Shown here: positions 1 through 8,966 of the stretch, one piece after another
How the letters are laid out: each line of letters begins with the position of its first letter
Numbering within the stretch: the stretch's first letter is position 1
Source: an uncultured Eubacteriales bacterium
GTDB taxonomy: Bacteria > Bacillota > Clostridia > Christensenellales > CAG-138
Direction of reading: 5' to 3'
Length of the DNA: 38,487 nucleotides
Assembly: GCA_902761365.1 (NCBI GenBank)
Contig: CACWJZ010000029.1
Coordinates: 1 to 38,487 of the forward strand
Notes under the pieces: generated by a model
Told to the model about the DNA's origin: nothing
The model's database searches: none
What the model saw: only the letters and a program-made list of their open reading frames with translations
Made by a program: the position numbers and the translations under genes

Positions 1-1
1 C

Positions 2-1786
2 CCCGACTCGGCGGTGGAGTACTTCGTTTCCTATTACGATTACTACCAGCCGGAGGCCTACATCGCCTCCAGCGACACCTATATCGAGAAGACCACCGCG
101 GTCAACGAGGAGATCGACCGGCTTCGCCACTCCGCCACCTGCGCCCTGAACGAGCGCAGCGACGTGATCATCGTGGCCTCGGTCAGCTGCATCTACGCCC
201 TGGGTGACCCGGAGGAGTATCTGCACCTTTCTCTGTCCCTCCGACCCGGCATGGAGGTGAGCCGGGAGGAGGTCATGCGCAAACTGGTGGACATCCAGTT
301 CCAACGGAACGATCTCGACTTCCAGCGGGGCACCTTCCGGGTCCGGGGCGACACCCTGGACATCTTCCCCATGGGCAACGAGGGCCGGGCCATCCGAATC
401 AGTTTCTTCGGGGACGAGATCGAGAAGATCACCGAGATCAACACCCTGACCGGCGAGGTCCTGAGCCACCAGGACCATGTGGCCGTCTTCCCCGCCTCCC
501 ACTACGCCACGGGCCAGGCGAAGCTCATGGCGGCCATGGGGGAGATCGAGCGGGACATGGAGCTTCGGCGGGACCAGTTTTTGGCGGAGAACAAGCCCCT
601 GGAGGCGGAGCGCATCGAGCAGCGGGTCCGCCACGACATGGAGATGATGCAGGAGATCGGCTACTGCAATGGCATCGAGAACTATTCCCGCTACTTCGAC
701 GGCCGCCAGCCCGGGGACCCGCCCTACACGCTGATCGACTACTTTCCCAAGGACTTTTTGCTCATCATCGACGAGAGCCATGTGACCATCCCCCAGATCG
801 GCGCAATGTATCGGGGGGACCGCATGCGCAAGGAGGAGCTGGTGAAGTACGGCTTCCGCCTCCCCTCCGCCTTTGACAACCGGCCCCTGCAGTTCGACGA
901 GTTTTTATCCCGCATCCCCCAGATGCTCTGCGTGTCGGCCACGCCGGGCCCCTGGGAGCTCAGCCGCTGCACCCAGGTGGCGGAGCAGATCATCCGGCCC
1001 ACGGGCCTTGTGGACCCGGAGATCTTCCTGCGGCCCATCGAGGGGCAGATCGACGACATCCTTTCCGAGGTGCGCCTCACCGCCAAGAAGGGCTATCGGA
1101 CCCTCATCACCACCTTGACCAAGCGCATGGCGGAGGATCTCACCGAGTACCTGGACGGCATGGGCGTCCGGGTCCGGTACATGCACAGCGACATCGACAC
1201 CCTGGACCGCATGGAGATCATCCGGGATCTGCGGCTGGGGGAATTCGACGTGCTGGTGGGCATCAACCTGCTGCGGGAGGGGCTCGATCTGCCCGAGGTG
1301 GGCCTGGTGGCCATCCTGGACGCGGACAAGGAGGGCTTCCTCCGGTCCGAGACCTCCCTCATCCAGACCATCGGCCGGGCCGCCCGGAACGCAGAGGCCC
1401 GGGTGCTCCTGTACGCCGACACCGTCACCCCCTCCATGCAGCGGGCCATGGACGAGACCGAGCGCCGCCGGAAGAAGCAGATGGCCTACAACGCCGAGCA
1501 CGGCATCACGCCTCGGACCATCATCAAGGAGGTCGGCGCCCTCCTTGGCATCAGCCATCGGGCGGAGGCCGGGGAAATTGCCTTCACCGAGCAGGAGAAG
1601 GCCGCCCGCATCGAGCTGCTTCGGGAGCAGATGCAACAGGCCGCCCGGGAGCTGGAGTTCGAGCAGGCGGCCAAGCTCCGGGACGAGATCAAAAAGCTCA
1701 TGGGCGAGACCGTCACCGCTTCCAAGTCCGTTCGCCCGGGCATGGTGGGCTCCGCCAAAAAGAGCCGCGGCCGGTCAAGGAAATAG
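2..1786 (+). CDS. uvrB: UvrB, excinuclease ABC subunit B (5' end missing)
   Basis: UvrB is the damage-verifying helicase-like subunit of nucleotide excision repair and acts with UvrA and UvrC. The reading frame is open from the window edge (P-D-S-A before [16 protein letters not shown]), so the GTG at 14 is an internal Val codon, not the start. About 85-90 N-terminal residues, including Walker A, lie outside. Visible are the beta-hairpin ([10 protein letters not shown]), the DESHVTIPQ segment near residue 256 of the visible part, helicase motifs [13 protein letters not shown] and QTIGRAARN (about 420-460), and a C-terminal UVR domain (about 535-566) that contacts UvrC. The match is collinear with E. 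coli UvrB. No T-rich terminator follows the stop. Identification is very secure. Confidence 0.98.
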   Translation, partial: PDSAVEYFVSYYDYYQPEAYIASSDTYIEKTTAVNEEIDRLRHSATCALNERSDVIIVASVSCIYALGDPEEYLHLSLSLRPGMEVSREEVMRKLVDIQFQRNDLDFQRGTFRVRGDTLDIFPMGNEGRAIRISFFGDEIEKITEINTLTGEVLSHQDHVAVFPASHYATGQAKLMAAMGEIERDMELRRDQFLAENKPLEAERIEQRVRHDMEMMQEIGYCNGIENYSRYFDGRQPGDPPYTLIDYFPKDFLLIIDESHVTIPQIGAMYRGDRMRKEELVKYGFRLPSAFDNRPLQFDEFLSRIPQMLCVSATPGPWELSRCTQVAEQIIRPTGLVDPEIFLRPIEGQIDDILSEVRLTAKKGYRTLITTLTKRMAEDLTEYLDGMGVRVRYMHSDIDTLDRMEIIRDLRLGEFDVLVGINLLREGLDLPEVGLVAILDADKEGFLRSETSLIQTIGRAARNAEARVLLYADTVTPSMQRAMDETERRRKKQMAYNAEHGITPRTIIKEVGALLGISHRAEAGEIAFTEQEKAARIELLREQMQQAARELEFEQAAKLRDEIKKLMGETVTASKSVRPGMVGSAKKSRGRSRK

Positions 1787-1821
1787 GATATATTTTTTCA
1801 GCCAAATCCCTGCTCCACCCC

Positions 1822-1850
1822 TTGATTATTCGACCCGACATTATTATAAT
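1822..1850 (+). promoter_or_regulatory. Sigma-A promoter of the ABC importer operon
   Basis: TTGATT (1822-1827) and a perfect TATAAT (1845-1850) are separated by exactly 17 bp. The promoter sits in the uvrB-binding-protein gap, 46 bp before the binding-protein start codon, so the importer is transcribed independently of uvrB. Confidence 0.85.
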
Positions 1851-1896
1851 ATTACACAGGGCGTATACCCAAATCGTAGTAAGAAGGAGAAGAATC

Positions 1897-3105
1897 ATGA
1901 AGAAAGTATTTGCACTGATGCTGGCACTGGTCATGGTGTTCGCGCTGGTTCCGGCGGCCTTCGCCGCGGACTATTCCGGCTACACCATCCGGATCTACTC
2001 CAACTCCAACTCTGCGGAGCGTGTGACCTGGCTCGTCGATGAAGCCAAGAAAGCTGGCTTCACCATCAGCCTGGACACCAATGAAGTCTATTCCGGCGAC
2101 GCCGCTGCCATTCAGGCTGCCAACGAGAATAAGGACGGCGATCTGATCTTCGGTCTCAACGAGACCCGCTGGGGCCAGCTGGTCAACGGCCAGTATGAGA
2201 ACCTGAAGATCATGGATTGGACCCCCACCTGGGCCGAGGAAGTCGGCGCCTTCAAGTATGACGGCAAGGCCTACGGTCTGGTCATCCAGAACGTGCTGAT
2301 GCTCTATCGGAACGACGCGCTGGGCACCAACGGTCAGGAGCTCCACTTCGATCACTGGGCTGACGTGGTCAACTCCGGCTACACCTGGTACCGCCAGAAC
2401 AAGGTCGGCGGCACCACCAATGCCAACATCAACTCCGCCATGCTCTATCCCTTTGTGGATCCCACCTCTCCCGCCGGCGGCATCACCGTGGACGGTTGGA
2501 AGACCCTGTGGAAGTTCTGCGCTGAGGGCAAGTTCGGCGGCGACGACTGGAAGTACGGCTTTGATCCCTTGAACCGGGGCGACGTGGCTGTGTCCGAGTA
2601 CTACTCCTCCTCCCTGTACGGCTCCATCGACACCGCGGCCGACGGCAGCCAGAACCCCCTGGTTGGCACCATGAATCCTGAGAACTGGGCCCTGGTGGAT
2701 GTGAAGGACGGCACCTACTACATCGCCGAGTACCTGGGCATCCTCGACAAGGCCGGCCGTACCGATGAGCAGACCGAGGCCGTCAAGGCCTTCGCCGAGT
2801 GGTTCGGTTCCGCCGCCACCCAGGCTGCCTGGGGCGAGCAGTTCGACTCCTTCCCCTGCAACACCGTGGCCGCTGCCGAGCTCTATCCCGATGGCATCCC
2901 CGCCATCTACCAGATCCCCAACTTCGCCCTGAACAAGGTGGAAGGCACCGAGATGACCTACGCCGAGTATGTGGCCGCCCACAGCGCTGAGTGGACCAAC
3001 ATCCTCACCAACCTGGGCTTCTACTGGAAGGATGCCTCCAAGGCGCCCGCCGAGCCCGATTGGGCCAACCTGGATTGGGCGACCCTGACCCAGAAGAAGG
3101 ACTAA
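1897..3105 (+). CDS. ABC importer substrate-binding protein, Fe3+/thiamine/hexose-phosphate (AfuA/ThiB) type
   Basis: This is the extracellular binding protein that delivers substrate to the permease encoded two genes downstream. It has 402 residues. The start is the ATG at 1897, preceded by AGAAGGAGA; an upstream in-frame TTG is not needed. The N terminus MKKVFALMLALVMVFALVPA is a classic Sec signal with predicted cleavage after AFA; there is no lipobox Cys. The mature part resembles type-2 periplasmic-binding folds of the AfuA/FbpA/ThiB group: a DLIFGLN strand near residue 81 and an AVSEYYSSSLY segment matching the ligand loop region of ThiB-like proteins. Substrate cannot be read from sequence; iron, thiamine, phosphonate and sugar-phosphate importers share this architecture. 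It heads an operon with the ATPase, a fused permease and a HAD phosphatase. Confidence 0.85.
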   Translation: MKKVFALMLALVMVFALVPAAFAADYSGYTIRIYSNSNSAERVTWLVDEAKKAGFTISLDTNEVYSGDAAAIQAANENKDGDLIFGLNETRWGQLVNGQYENLKIMDWTPTWAEEVGAFKYDGKAYGLVIQNVLMLYRNDALGTNGQELHFDHWADVVNSGYTWYRQNKVGGTTNANINSAMLYPFVDPTSPAGGITVDGWKTLWKFCAEGKFGGDDWKYGFDPLNRGDVAVSEYYSSSLYGSIDTAADGSQNPLVGTMNPENWALVDVKDGTYYIAEYLGILDKAGRTDEQTEAVKAFAEWFGSAATQAAWGEQFDSFPCNTVAAAELYPDGIPAIYQIPNFALNKVEGTEMTYAEYVAAHSAEWTNILTNLGFYWKDASKAPAEPDWANLDWATLTQKKD

Positions 3106-3124
3106 AACTCCATAGCTGACAATC

Positions 3125-3156
3125 GATATGGCGAGCCCTTGGCGGCTCGCCATATC
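3125..3156 (+). other. Strong intra-operon stem-loop between binding protein and ATPase
   Basis: A perfect 13-bp inverted repeat (3125-3137 with 3144-3156) encloses a 6-nt loop and has no following T-tract. Such elements after a binding-protein gene commonly protect the upstream mRNA from 3' exonucleases and let the binding protein be made in excess over the transporter; that role is an inference here. Confidence 0.7.
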
Positions 3157-3188
3157 CTTACAAAGGATTACATGAGGGGGAGCAGACC

Positions 3189-4214
3189 ATGATAAAATTG
3201 AATGATATCGTCGTCAAATTCGGCGACTTCACCGCCCTGCATGACATCAACGTCCATGTGAAGGAGGGCGAGTTCTTTACTTTTTTGGGACCGTCCGGCT
3301 GCGGCAAGACCACCACGCTTCGGACCATCACGGGCTTCATCGAGCCCGTCTCCGGCAGCGTGTTCGTGAAGGGACGGGACATCACCCATGTGCCCATCGA
3401 AGACCGCAACATCGGCATCGTGTTCCAGAGCTACGCTCTGTTCCCCACCATGACGGTCTATGACAACATCGCCTACGGCCTCAAGGTCAAGAAGGTCAAA
3501 AAGCCGGAGATCGACAAGCGGGTCCGGGACATCGCCCGGAAGGTGGACCTCTCCGACGAGCAGCTTCAGAAGGCCGTGTCCCAGCTCTCCGGCGGCCAGC
3601 AGCAGCGAGTGGCCATCGCCCGCGCCCTGGTCACCAACCCCGCCATCATCTGCATGGACGAGCCCCTGAGCAACCTGGACGCCAAGCTCCGGGTCCAGCT
3701 CCGCAACGAGCTCAAGAAGATGCAGAAGGACTTCGGCATCACCACCATCTACGTGACCCACGACCAGGAGGAGGCCCTGACCCTGTCCGATCGGATCGCC
3801 GTGTTCAACAAGGGCTACATCGAGCAGATCGGCACCCCCAACGAGGTCTACAACTTCTCCCAAACCGAGTTCGTCTGCAACTTCATCGGCGACATCAACC
3901 GGCTGGGCGAGGGCGTTTTGAAGGATCTCCAGGCTGCCGGCGCCGACGTGGATTTGAAGAAGCACAACTATATCCGCCTCGAACGCCTCCACGTGAACCA
4001 GACCCCCACCAATGGCGAGGTGGTGTTGAAGGGCGTGGTGGAGAGCCGCGAGTATTACGGCCTGTACATCAAGTACTACATCACCCTGGACGGCCAGACC
4101 ATCAAGGTCATCGAGAAGAACGACGGCGTGAACATCTACGAGCCCGGCCAGCAGGTGGACGTGCTCCTGAATCCTCGGGACATCATGGCCTACGAGGCCA
4201 AGGAGGAGGCCTGA
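3189..4214 (+). CDS. ABC importer ATP-binding protein (PotA/FbpC/ThiQ-like)
   Basis: This cytoplasmic ATPase powers the importer. It has 341 residues, with Walker [10 protein letters not shown] (about 34-42), Q-loop VFQSYALFP, signature LSGGQQQR (133-140), Walker B ICMDEP (about 154-159) and H-loop YVTHDQEEA, followed from about residue 235 by a C-terminal TOBE-like regulatory region, as in the CUT1/iron/polyamine ATPases. The ATG at 3189 is preceded by a GAGGGGG purine run. The stop codon lies one base before the permease ATG, and the permease ribosome binding site (AGGAGGAGG) is inside the 3' end of this gene, which implies translational coupling. Confidence 0.95.
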   Translation: MIKLNDIVVKFGDFTALHDINVHVKEGEFFTFLGPSGCGKTTTLRTITGFIEPVSGSVFVKGRDITHVPIEDRNIGIVFQSYALFPTMTVYDNIAYGLKVKKVKKPEIDKRVRDIARKVDLSDEQLQKAVSQLSGGQQQRVAIARALVTNPAIICMDEPLSNLDAKLRVQLRNELKKMQKDFGITTIYVTHDQEEALTLSDRIAVFNKGYIEQIGTPNEVYNFSQTEFVCNFIGDINRLGEGVLKDLQAAGADVDLKKHNYIRLERLHVNQTPTNGEVVLKGVVESREYYGLYIKYYITLDGQTIKVIEKNDGVNIYEPGQQVDVLLNPRDIMAYEAKEEA

Positions 4215-4215
4215 G

Positions 4216-6108
4216 ATGAACGCCGATAAAAGACGGTTCAGCCCGGAGCTGGTGCTCAGGATCATCCTGCTGATCCTGTTCGCCTACTTCTTCTTCGGGT
4301 TCATGCTGATCCCGTGCCTCAACACCCTGACCAGCATCTTCAACGTGAAGACCGCGGACGGAGTCCGGGACCCTTGGGCGGTGATCCGATTCTTCCTAGC
4401 GGGGAGCATGCCCCGATTCGTGTGGAACTCCCTGAAGCTGGCCATCTGCCTGGTCATCACGGTAAACGTGGTGGGCATCTCCCTGGTGCTGCTCACGGAG
4501 TACTTCGACATCAAGGGCGCCCGGATCCTGCGCATGGGGTACATGACCACCATGATCTACTCCGGCGTGGCCCTGGTCACGGGCTATATGTTCCTCTACG
4601 CCGGCGACGGCATGATCACGTCCCTGCTGAAAAATGCGTTCCCGGGCTTCAACCCCAACTGGTTCTCCGGCTTCAACGCGGTGCTCTTCACCATGACCTT
4701 CGCCTGCACCAGCAACCACATGCTGTTTTTGCGCAACGCCATCCGGGGCATCGACTACAACACCGTGGAGGCGGCCCGGAACATGGGCGCCAACCCCTTC
4801 AAGGTCCTGTGGACGGTGGTGCTGCCCACCCTGATCCCCACCCTATTCTCGCTGACGGTCATGACCTTCATCACCGGCCTCTGCGCCATGTCCGCCCCTA
4901 CTCTCCTCGGGTATGACTCCATCAACCCAGAGATCGTGCGTCTCGCCGGCTCGTCCACGGCAGACGAGTCCTTCCCCCAGGCGCGGGCGGCGCTCCTCTC
5001 CATCATCCTGGCCCTGTTCACCATCATCCTGCTGACGGTACTCTCCGCCTACGAGCGCAAGGGGCATTACCTGTCCGTATCGAAGACCAAGGCCAAGCTT
5101 CAGAAGCAGAAGATCAACAACCCCGTGGCCAACGTGCTGGCCCACATCTACGCCTACATCCTGTTCATTATCTACATGACCCCCGTGGTGATGATCATCG
5201 TGTTCTCCTTCCAGAACTACAGCGCCATCAAGGGCAAGCGCCTCGATTTGAAGGGCTGGACGCTCATCAACTTCTTCGGCACGGCGGACTATTCCTACGT
5301 CAACGACCGGGGCAAGACCAAGACCGTGGCGGGAGCCATCTCGGGCGTGTTTTCCAACGAGAAGACCCTGGGCGGCATCAAGCTGAGCTTCATCCTCTCG
5401 GCGGTGGCGGCGGCCCTGGCCTGCGTCATCGTCATCGTGGCCTGTAACTACATCTTCAAGAAGAAGGGCAAGAAGATGAGCGCCTTGGTGGAATACGCGC
5501 TGCTGTTCCCCTGGCTGCTGCCCACCATCCTCATCTGCTACTCCTATCGGACCTACTTCAACTCCGACGCCGTCTGGTACGTGGGGAATCAGAACCTGTA
5601 CTTCGGCAAGTACGTGCGGCTGCTCATCATATTGGCCTATACGGTGGTGAAGCTCCCGTTCTCCCTGCGCATGATCAAGGCGGCCTTCTACGCCATCGAC
5701 GAGGAGCTGGAGGATGCCGCTCGGAACCTGGGCTCCAGCGGGATCAGGACGTTCCTGCAGGTGAAGCTGCCCATCATCCTGCCCAGCGTGCTCGCCGTGT
5801 TTGCGCTGAACTTCAACGCCCTGTTCACGGAGTACGATATGTCCGCCACCTTCCAGAGCCCCAACGCCATCACCTATGCCATGGTCATCCAGGGCATGCT
5901 CGCTGACGCCACCCGCGGCGCCAACATGAACGCTCTGGGCCGCCGCTGCGCGTCCACGGTGTTCATCATGATCGTGTCCGGCCTCATCCTGTACCTGGTC
6001 TATGGCGTGGGTGCCCGAGACCTGGGCGAGCGGCTGGAGGCCAAGAAGCGCTGGCGGAACCGGTTCGCCCGGCTAACTGGCAAGGCGAAGAAGACTGACG
6101 CGGTATGA
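4216..6108 (+). CDS. ABC importer permease, two fused permease domains (AfuB/FbpB/ThiP type)
   Basis: This integral membrane protein of 630 residues forms both transmembrane halves of the importer in one chain. There are two BPD_transp_1 domains, each with its EAA coupling loop: VEAARNMGANPFKVLW near residue 185 and LEDAARNLGSSGIRTFL near 497. About 12 hydrophobic segments are visible, the first at residues 15-35. Fused permeases of this length are typical of the ferric-iron, thiamine and AfuABC hexose-phosphate importers, which agrees with the binding protein. The start codon follows the ATPase stop by one base. Its TGA overlaps the ATG of the HAD gene (ATGA at 6105-6108). Confidence 0.93.
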   Translation: MNADKRRFSPELVLRIILLILFAYFFFGFMLIPCLNTLTSIFNVKTADGVRDPWAVIRFFLAGSMPRFVWNSLKLAICLVITVNVVGISLVLLTEYFDIKGARILRMGYMTTMIYSGVALVTGYMFLYAGDGMITSLLKNAFPGFNPNWFSGFNAVLFTMTFACTSNHMLFLRNAIRGIDYNTVEAARNMGANPFKVLWTVVLPTLIPTLFSLTVMTFITGLCAMSAPTLLGYDSINPEIVRLAGSSTADESFPQARAALLSIILALFTIILLTVLSAYERKGHYLSVSKTKAKLQKQKINNPVANVLAHIYAYILFIIYMTPVVMIIVFSFQNYSAIKGKRLDLKGWTLINFFGTADYSYVNDRGKTKTVAGAISGVFSNEKTLGGIKLSFILSAVAAALACVIVIVACNYIFKKKGKKMSALVEYALLFPWLLPTILICYSYRTYFNSDAVWYVGNQNLYFGKYVRLLIILAYTVVKLPFSLRMIKAAFYAIDEELEDAARNLGSSGIRTFLQVKLPIILPSVLAVFALNFNALFTEYDMSATFQSPNAITYAMVIQGMLADATRGANMNALGRRCASTVFIMIVSGLILYLVYGVGARDLGERLEAKKRWRNRFARLTGKAKKTDAV

Positions 6109-6731
6109 GCATGAAGCCCAACATCGTATTCGACATGGGGCAGGTCCTGATGGACTTTGCCCCGCCTACGTTCATCGCGCGGCTCGGCTACACCGGCGAC
6201 GACGCCCAGGCGCTCCTGCGGGAGGTGTTCCGGGGGTGGGAGTGGGTGGCCTTCGACCGGGGGGACGTGACCGGCCAGGACGTGGTGGACAGCGCCTGTT
6301 CCCGGCTGCCGAAGCGGCTCCATCAGGCGGCCCACGATCTGGTGTTCCACTGGTGGGAGGAGATGATCCCCATGCCCGGCGCCCGGGAACTGGTGACGGA
6401 GCTCCATGAGAAGGGGTACGATATGTACGTGCTCTCCAATGCCTCCCAGGACTTTCACACTTACTTCGACCGCATCCCCGGCAGCGAGTATTTGCCTCGG
6501 GAGCGGCGGTTCGTGTCCTCGGATTACAAACTTCTGAAGCCAGAGCACGAGATATACGAGCTGTTCCTCAAGACCTACAGCCTGGACCCCGCCACCTGCA
6601 TCTTCATCGACGACAACCCGCCCAACGTGGAGGCCGCCCGGCGCCTGGGCTTTCGGGCCCTGGTCCACCGGGGCGACCCGGTTCGCCTCCGCCGCGAACT
6701 CAGGGAGCTGGGCGTGGAGGTTGAGGGCTAA
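6105..6731 (+). CDS. HAD-superfamily hydrolase, YihX-like (sugar-phosphate phosphatase subfamily)
   Basis: This is a predicted cytoplasmic phosphatase of 208 residues. Motif I is FDMGQVLMDF, with Asp10 as nucleophile and Gly at the +2 position, as in YihX (DLGNVIVD). Motif II is VLSNAS, the conserved Lys is in LLKPEHEIY, and motif IV is FIDDNPPNVEAA. A helical cap lies between motifs I and II. YihX is an alpha-glucose-1-phosphate phosphatase; this protein shares its layout, but the substrate is not known. Start choice: ATG 6105 overlaps the permease stop, and a second in-frame ATG at 6111 is possible. The four-base overlap strongly suggests function together with the importer. Confidence 0.88.
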   Translation: MSMKPNIVFDMGQVLMDFAPPTFIARLGYTGDDAQALLREVFRGWEWVAFDRGDVTGQDVVDSACSRLPKRLHQAAHDLVFHWWEEMIPMPGARELVTELHEKGYDMYVLSNASQDFHTYFDRIPGSEYLPRERRFVSSDYKLLKPEHEIYELFLKTYSLDPATCIFIDDNPPNVEAARRLGFRALVHRGDPVRLRRELRELGVEVEG

Positions 6732-6740
6732 TCGTTCTTT

Positions 6741-6776
6741 GCCGCTATTCTCTTTGGAGAAAGGAAAAAAAGCGGC
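6741..6776 (+). repeat. 3'-UTR stem-loop family, degenerate copy 1
   Basis: GCCGCT (6741-6746) pairs with AGCGGC (6771-6776) around an imperfect TTCTCTTT/AAAGGA core, beginning 9 bases after the HAD stop codon. It is a degenerate member of a four-copy family; better copies are at 13704, 24748 and 27008. Confidence 0.55.
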
Positions 6777-6849
6777 GAACACAGAAGCGCCCGAGAAAAC
6801 GAATGGGAAGCACAGCTAAGCCATGCCTCCCAAATACAGTCCTTTGAGC

Positions 6850-6885
6850 ATGCCCTCTTTCTTCAGGAAAGAGGGCATATTTTAT
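6850..6885 (+). terminator. Rho-independent terminator of the importer operon
   Basis: A perfect 12-bp stem (6850-6861 with 6867-6878) with a 5-nt loop is followed by ATTTTAT. The T-tract is on the plus strand only, so it most likely ends the importer/HAD transcript facing the convergent editing-hydrolase gene. Confidence 0.75.
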
Positions 6886-6892
6886 CGATCGC

Positions 6893-8092
6893 TTAATTGG
6901 CCAATCTTTGCTTCAAATACCCTCTCAACTGCTCAACGGTCTCCGGCAATCCTGCCTGTGCCGGGGCGCTGCCCTGAGCCAGGGTCCCGCGGCCGCCGCC
7001 CTTGCCGCCAAGGGCCAGGTTCACCGCGGGGATGAGCTCGCCCATGTCCAGCTTCAGCCCATTCGAGCAGAGCACGTAGGTGAGCTGCCCGGCCTTCTCG
7101 GTGAGCAGCAGGGTCAAACCCTTCTCGGGCAGGGTGGCGAGGGCCAGGGGCCGAAGGCGCTTGGGGTCCGTGTCGGTGAGCTGGACCAGGAGCTTCTTCC
7201 CCTTCACGTCTTCCGCCTGGGCTTTGAGCTCCGCCGTCAGATATTCCTCCAGGCGCGCCGTCAGGGCGGCCTTCTCCTTCTTCACTTCCTTCAGCTCGCT
7301 TTCCTGCTTCTCCACGGCGGCGAGGACCTCCTCCCCGGCGGTGGAGAATTTGCGGGCGATGGCGTCCACGGTCATCTGGAGCTTCTGGAACTGTTGCATG
7401 GCCCGGCCCCCGCAGAGGAAGGTCATGCGCATGCCGCCCTTGTAGGCCACGGCGGCGACGATCTTGACGGCGCCGATCTCCCCGGTGAAGTGGACGTGGG
7501 GGGCGCAGCAGGTGCAGGAATCCGCGTTCTCGATGCTCACCACCCGGATGGGCGCGATGAGGCCCTCGGCGTGCTTGCGGAGGGGCACGCCCTTCAAATC
7601 GTCCTCGCTCTCATAGATGGTGGCGGTGACGGCCAGGTTCCGGCGGACGAGGGCGTTGGCCATGTCCTCCATGGCCGTGACCTGCTCCGGCGTCAGGGGC
7701 TTGTCCAGATCCAGCGTGGCGTAGGTGAGGGCGCAGTGGAAGCCCACGTTCACCGCGTCGAAGAGCTTGTAGGCGCACCAGCTCAGGATATGCTCGCCCG
7801 TGTGCTGCTCCATGATGTCCAGGCGCCGCCCTTCGTCAATATGCCCCGTGACGGTCTCGCCCACGGACAGGGGGCCGTCGGTGCGGAGGATGAGCTCGTC
7901 CCCGCGCTCCCGCACGTCCGTCACGCGCACGGCGCCCAGGGTGCCCGTGTCGCAGGGCTGGCCGCCCTTGTTGGGGAAGAAGACGGTGCTGTCCACAATT
8001 ACGTCGAAGCCCTCCTTGGCAGGTTCACAGGAGAGGACGGTGCACTGGTTTTCGAACAGATGGCTGTCCATGAGATACAGGCGCTGGGTCAT
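6893..8092 (-). CDS. AlaX-type alanyl-tRNA editing hydrolase with DHHA1 domain
   Basis: This is a free-standing homologue of the AlaRS editing domain; the family hydrolyses Ser- (and Gly-) mischarged tRNA-Ala in trans. The protein has 399 residues: an N-terminal beta-barrel (1-90); a zinc-site editing domain with HTGEH (His97, His101) and C-x3-H (Cys195, His199); a coiled coil at about 240-290; and a C-terminal DHHA1 domain with the Gly-rich GGKGGGRGTLAQG (about 360-372). The length matches the large AlaX class. The minus-strand start at 8092 is preceded by GGGAGG at 5-nt spacing. It is a single-gene unit with its own promoter. Confidence 0.93.
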   Translation of the reverse strand: MTQRLYLMDSHLFENQCTVLSCEPAKEGFDVIVDSTVFFPNKGGQPCDTGTLGAVRVTDVRERGDELILRTDGPLSVGETVTGHIDEGRRLDIMEQHTGEHILSWCAYKLFDAVNVGFHCALTYATLDLDKPLTPEQVTAMEDMANALVRRNLAVTATIYESEDDLKGVPLRKHAEGLIAPIRVVSIENADSCTCCAPHVHFTGEIGAVKIVAAVAYKGGMRMTFLCGGRAMQQFQKLQMTVDAIARKFSTAGEEVLAAVEKQESELKEVKKEKAALTARLEEYLTAELKAQAEDVKGKKLLVQLTDTDPKRLRPLALATLPEKGLTLLLTEKAGQLTYVLCSNGLKLDMGELIPAVNLALGGKGGGRGTLAQGSAPAQAGLPETVEQLRGYLKQRLAN

Positions 8093-8118
8093 AGGGACCT
8101 CCCAAAGGTATTTTTATC

Positions 8119-8147
8119 AGTATACCACAGAGAAGCTTCTAAAGGAA
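8119..8147 (-). promoter_or_regulatory. Extended -10 promoter of the tRNA-editing gene
   Basis: On the minus strand TGTGG-TATACT (-10 at 8119-8124) has an extended -10 TG; the -35 at 17 bp (TTCCTT) is weak. It belongs to a recurrent class in this window that also precedes tldD, deoD, asnS, yugP, the M20 peptidase and the Cof-type HAD. Confidence 0.65.
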
Positions 8148-8149
8148 CA

Positions 8150-8175
8150 GCTTGTCCAAAAACCTTTTGACAAGC
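8150..8175 (-). terminator. Stem-loop after the NUDIX gene, possible weak terminator
   Basis: GCTTGTC and GACAAGC arms, extended by A/T pairs with one bulged C, form a hairpin 55 bases downstream of the NUDIX stop on the minus strand. The following minus-strand sequence (TGTTCCTTT) is only weakly T-rich. Confidence 0.35.
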
Positions 8176-8229
8176 CGGATCAGGCTGTGGGGAAGGGTGT
8201 GCGGCACTTGTTCTGCAAACCGGGATCTG

Positions 8230-8853
8230 TCAGTCAAAAACAACTGTCCAGTCATTGGCCTGATTGGCCGCAAAGCACATCTGTATTTGTTCCTCATTGC
8301 ACTTCTCCTCGGCCAAAGGCGGAAGTTCCTCTTTGGAAAAATATCGGCTTTCTGTTGTCTCGATATTTTCGGCAAATTCGCCTCCAAGAACCTCGCACAG
8401 GTAGAATATTTTTACCACTCCATACGCATACGGCGGGGGATTGTGCTTATCCCTGTCTTGAACAGCTATGACCTTCTTGACAAAAACGTCCAGCCCGGCT
8501 TCTTCTTTTGTCTCCTTGACGATATTGTCTGCCGGAGAGAGATTGAATTCGCACCACCCTCCAGGCATAGACCATTTTCCCTTTTCACATACAAGCAGGA
8601 TCTTTCCATCCCTGAAAATCGCAGCGCGAGTATCTACCTTTGGTGTTTGGTAACCTTCATCGCCGCAAAACAATCCCTTGATCTTCTCAGCAGGCACATC
8701 TGCTCTCGTCAACATCATTTCCGCAGAGATTTCCCTGATACGCTGATAACGTTCCTTGTCATATATGTCATGTCCATAAAAGAGTCCGGCTTGCGCAAGG
8801 CTTTGGAGCTCTTTTGCCCATTCCACAATCTGATCCTTATCTTTTATCCCCAC
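8230..8853 (-). CDS. NUDIX hydrolase with N-terminal NUDIX-N2 type domain
   Basis: This is a predicted nucleoside-diphosphate-X hydrolase of 207 residues. The first 60 residues (WAKELQSLAQAGL and following) match the small helical domain found in front of many Firmicutes NUDIX proteins. The NUDIX box GGWCEFNLSPADNIVKET continues into KEEAGL. It keeps the metal-binding EE pair, but Leu replaces the first Glu of the consensus, a change also seen in YjhB-like relatives. The start appears to be GTG at 8853 because homologues begin a few residues before WAKEL; no Shine-Dalgarno is visible, and the predicted RNA start leaves only about 15 bases of leader. The gene is clearly AT-richer than its surroundings, with non-preferred codons, which suggests horizontal acquisition together with the methyltransferase. 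The natural substrate is unknown. Confidence 0.88.
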   Translation of the reverse strand: MGIKDKDQIVEWAKELQSLAQAGLFYGHDIYDKERYQRIREISAEMMLTRADVPAEKIKGLFCGDEGYQTPKVDTRAAIFRDGKILLVCEKGKWSMPGGWCEFNLSPADNIVKETKEEAGLDVFVKKVIAVQDRDKHNPPPYAYGVVKIFYLCEVLGGEFAENIETTESRYFSKEELPPLAEEKCNEEQIQMCFAANQANDWTVVFD

Positions 8854-8874
8854 AAATCTCGATTTATAGAATTA

Positions 8875-8903
8875 GTTGTAACATAGATACCATGAAATAA
8901 CAA
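8875..8903 (-). promoter_or_regulatory. Promoter of the NUDIX gene, twin of the methyltransferase promoter
   Basis: On the minus strand TTGTTA (8898-8903) is 17 bp from TACAAC (8875-8880). The spacer shares TTCAT-GTATCTATG with the promoter at 9734-9762, so both genes appear to carry related control regions. Confidence 0.55.
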
Positions 8904-8966
8904 CCATCGACTGGGGAGCAAGAGAATGAACAGCGCAGCGGCAGCTGTTTTATAAACCAGCGTCTG

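Noticed and set aside
905-1636. Large minus-strand open frames inside uvrB, the ABC operon, asnS and the adaptor genes
   Set aside because: High GC3 gives long antisense open frames; all overlap strongly identified genes and show His/Gly/Val/Ala-rich low-complexity translations.
1787-1896. Iron box or THI box controlling the ABC importer
   Set aside because: The short leader has neither a Fur-type palindrome nor the conserved TPP aptamer pieces.
8152-8886. Plus-strand 244-codon open frame
   Set aside because: It is fully antisense to the NUDIX gene, which has a clear NUDIX box; the plus-strand translation shows no family features.
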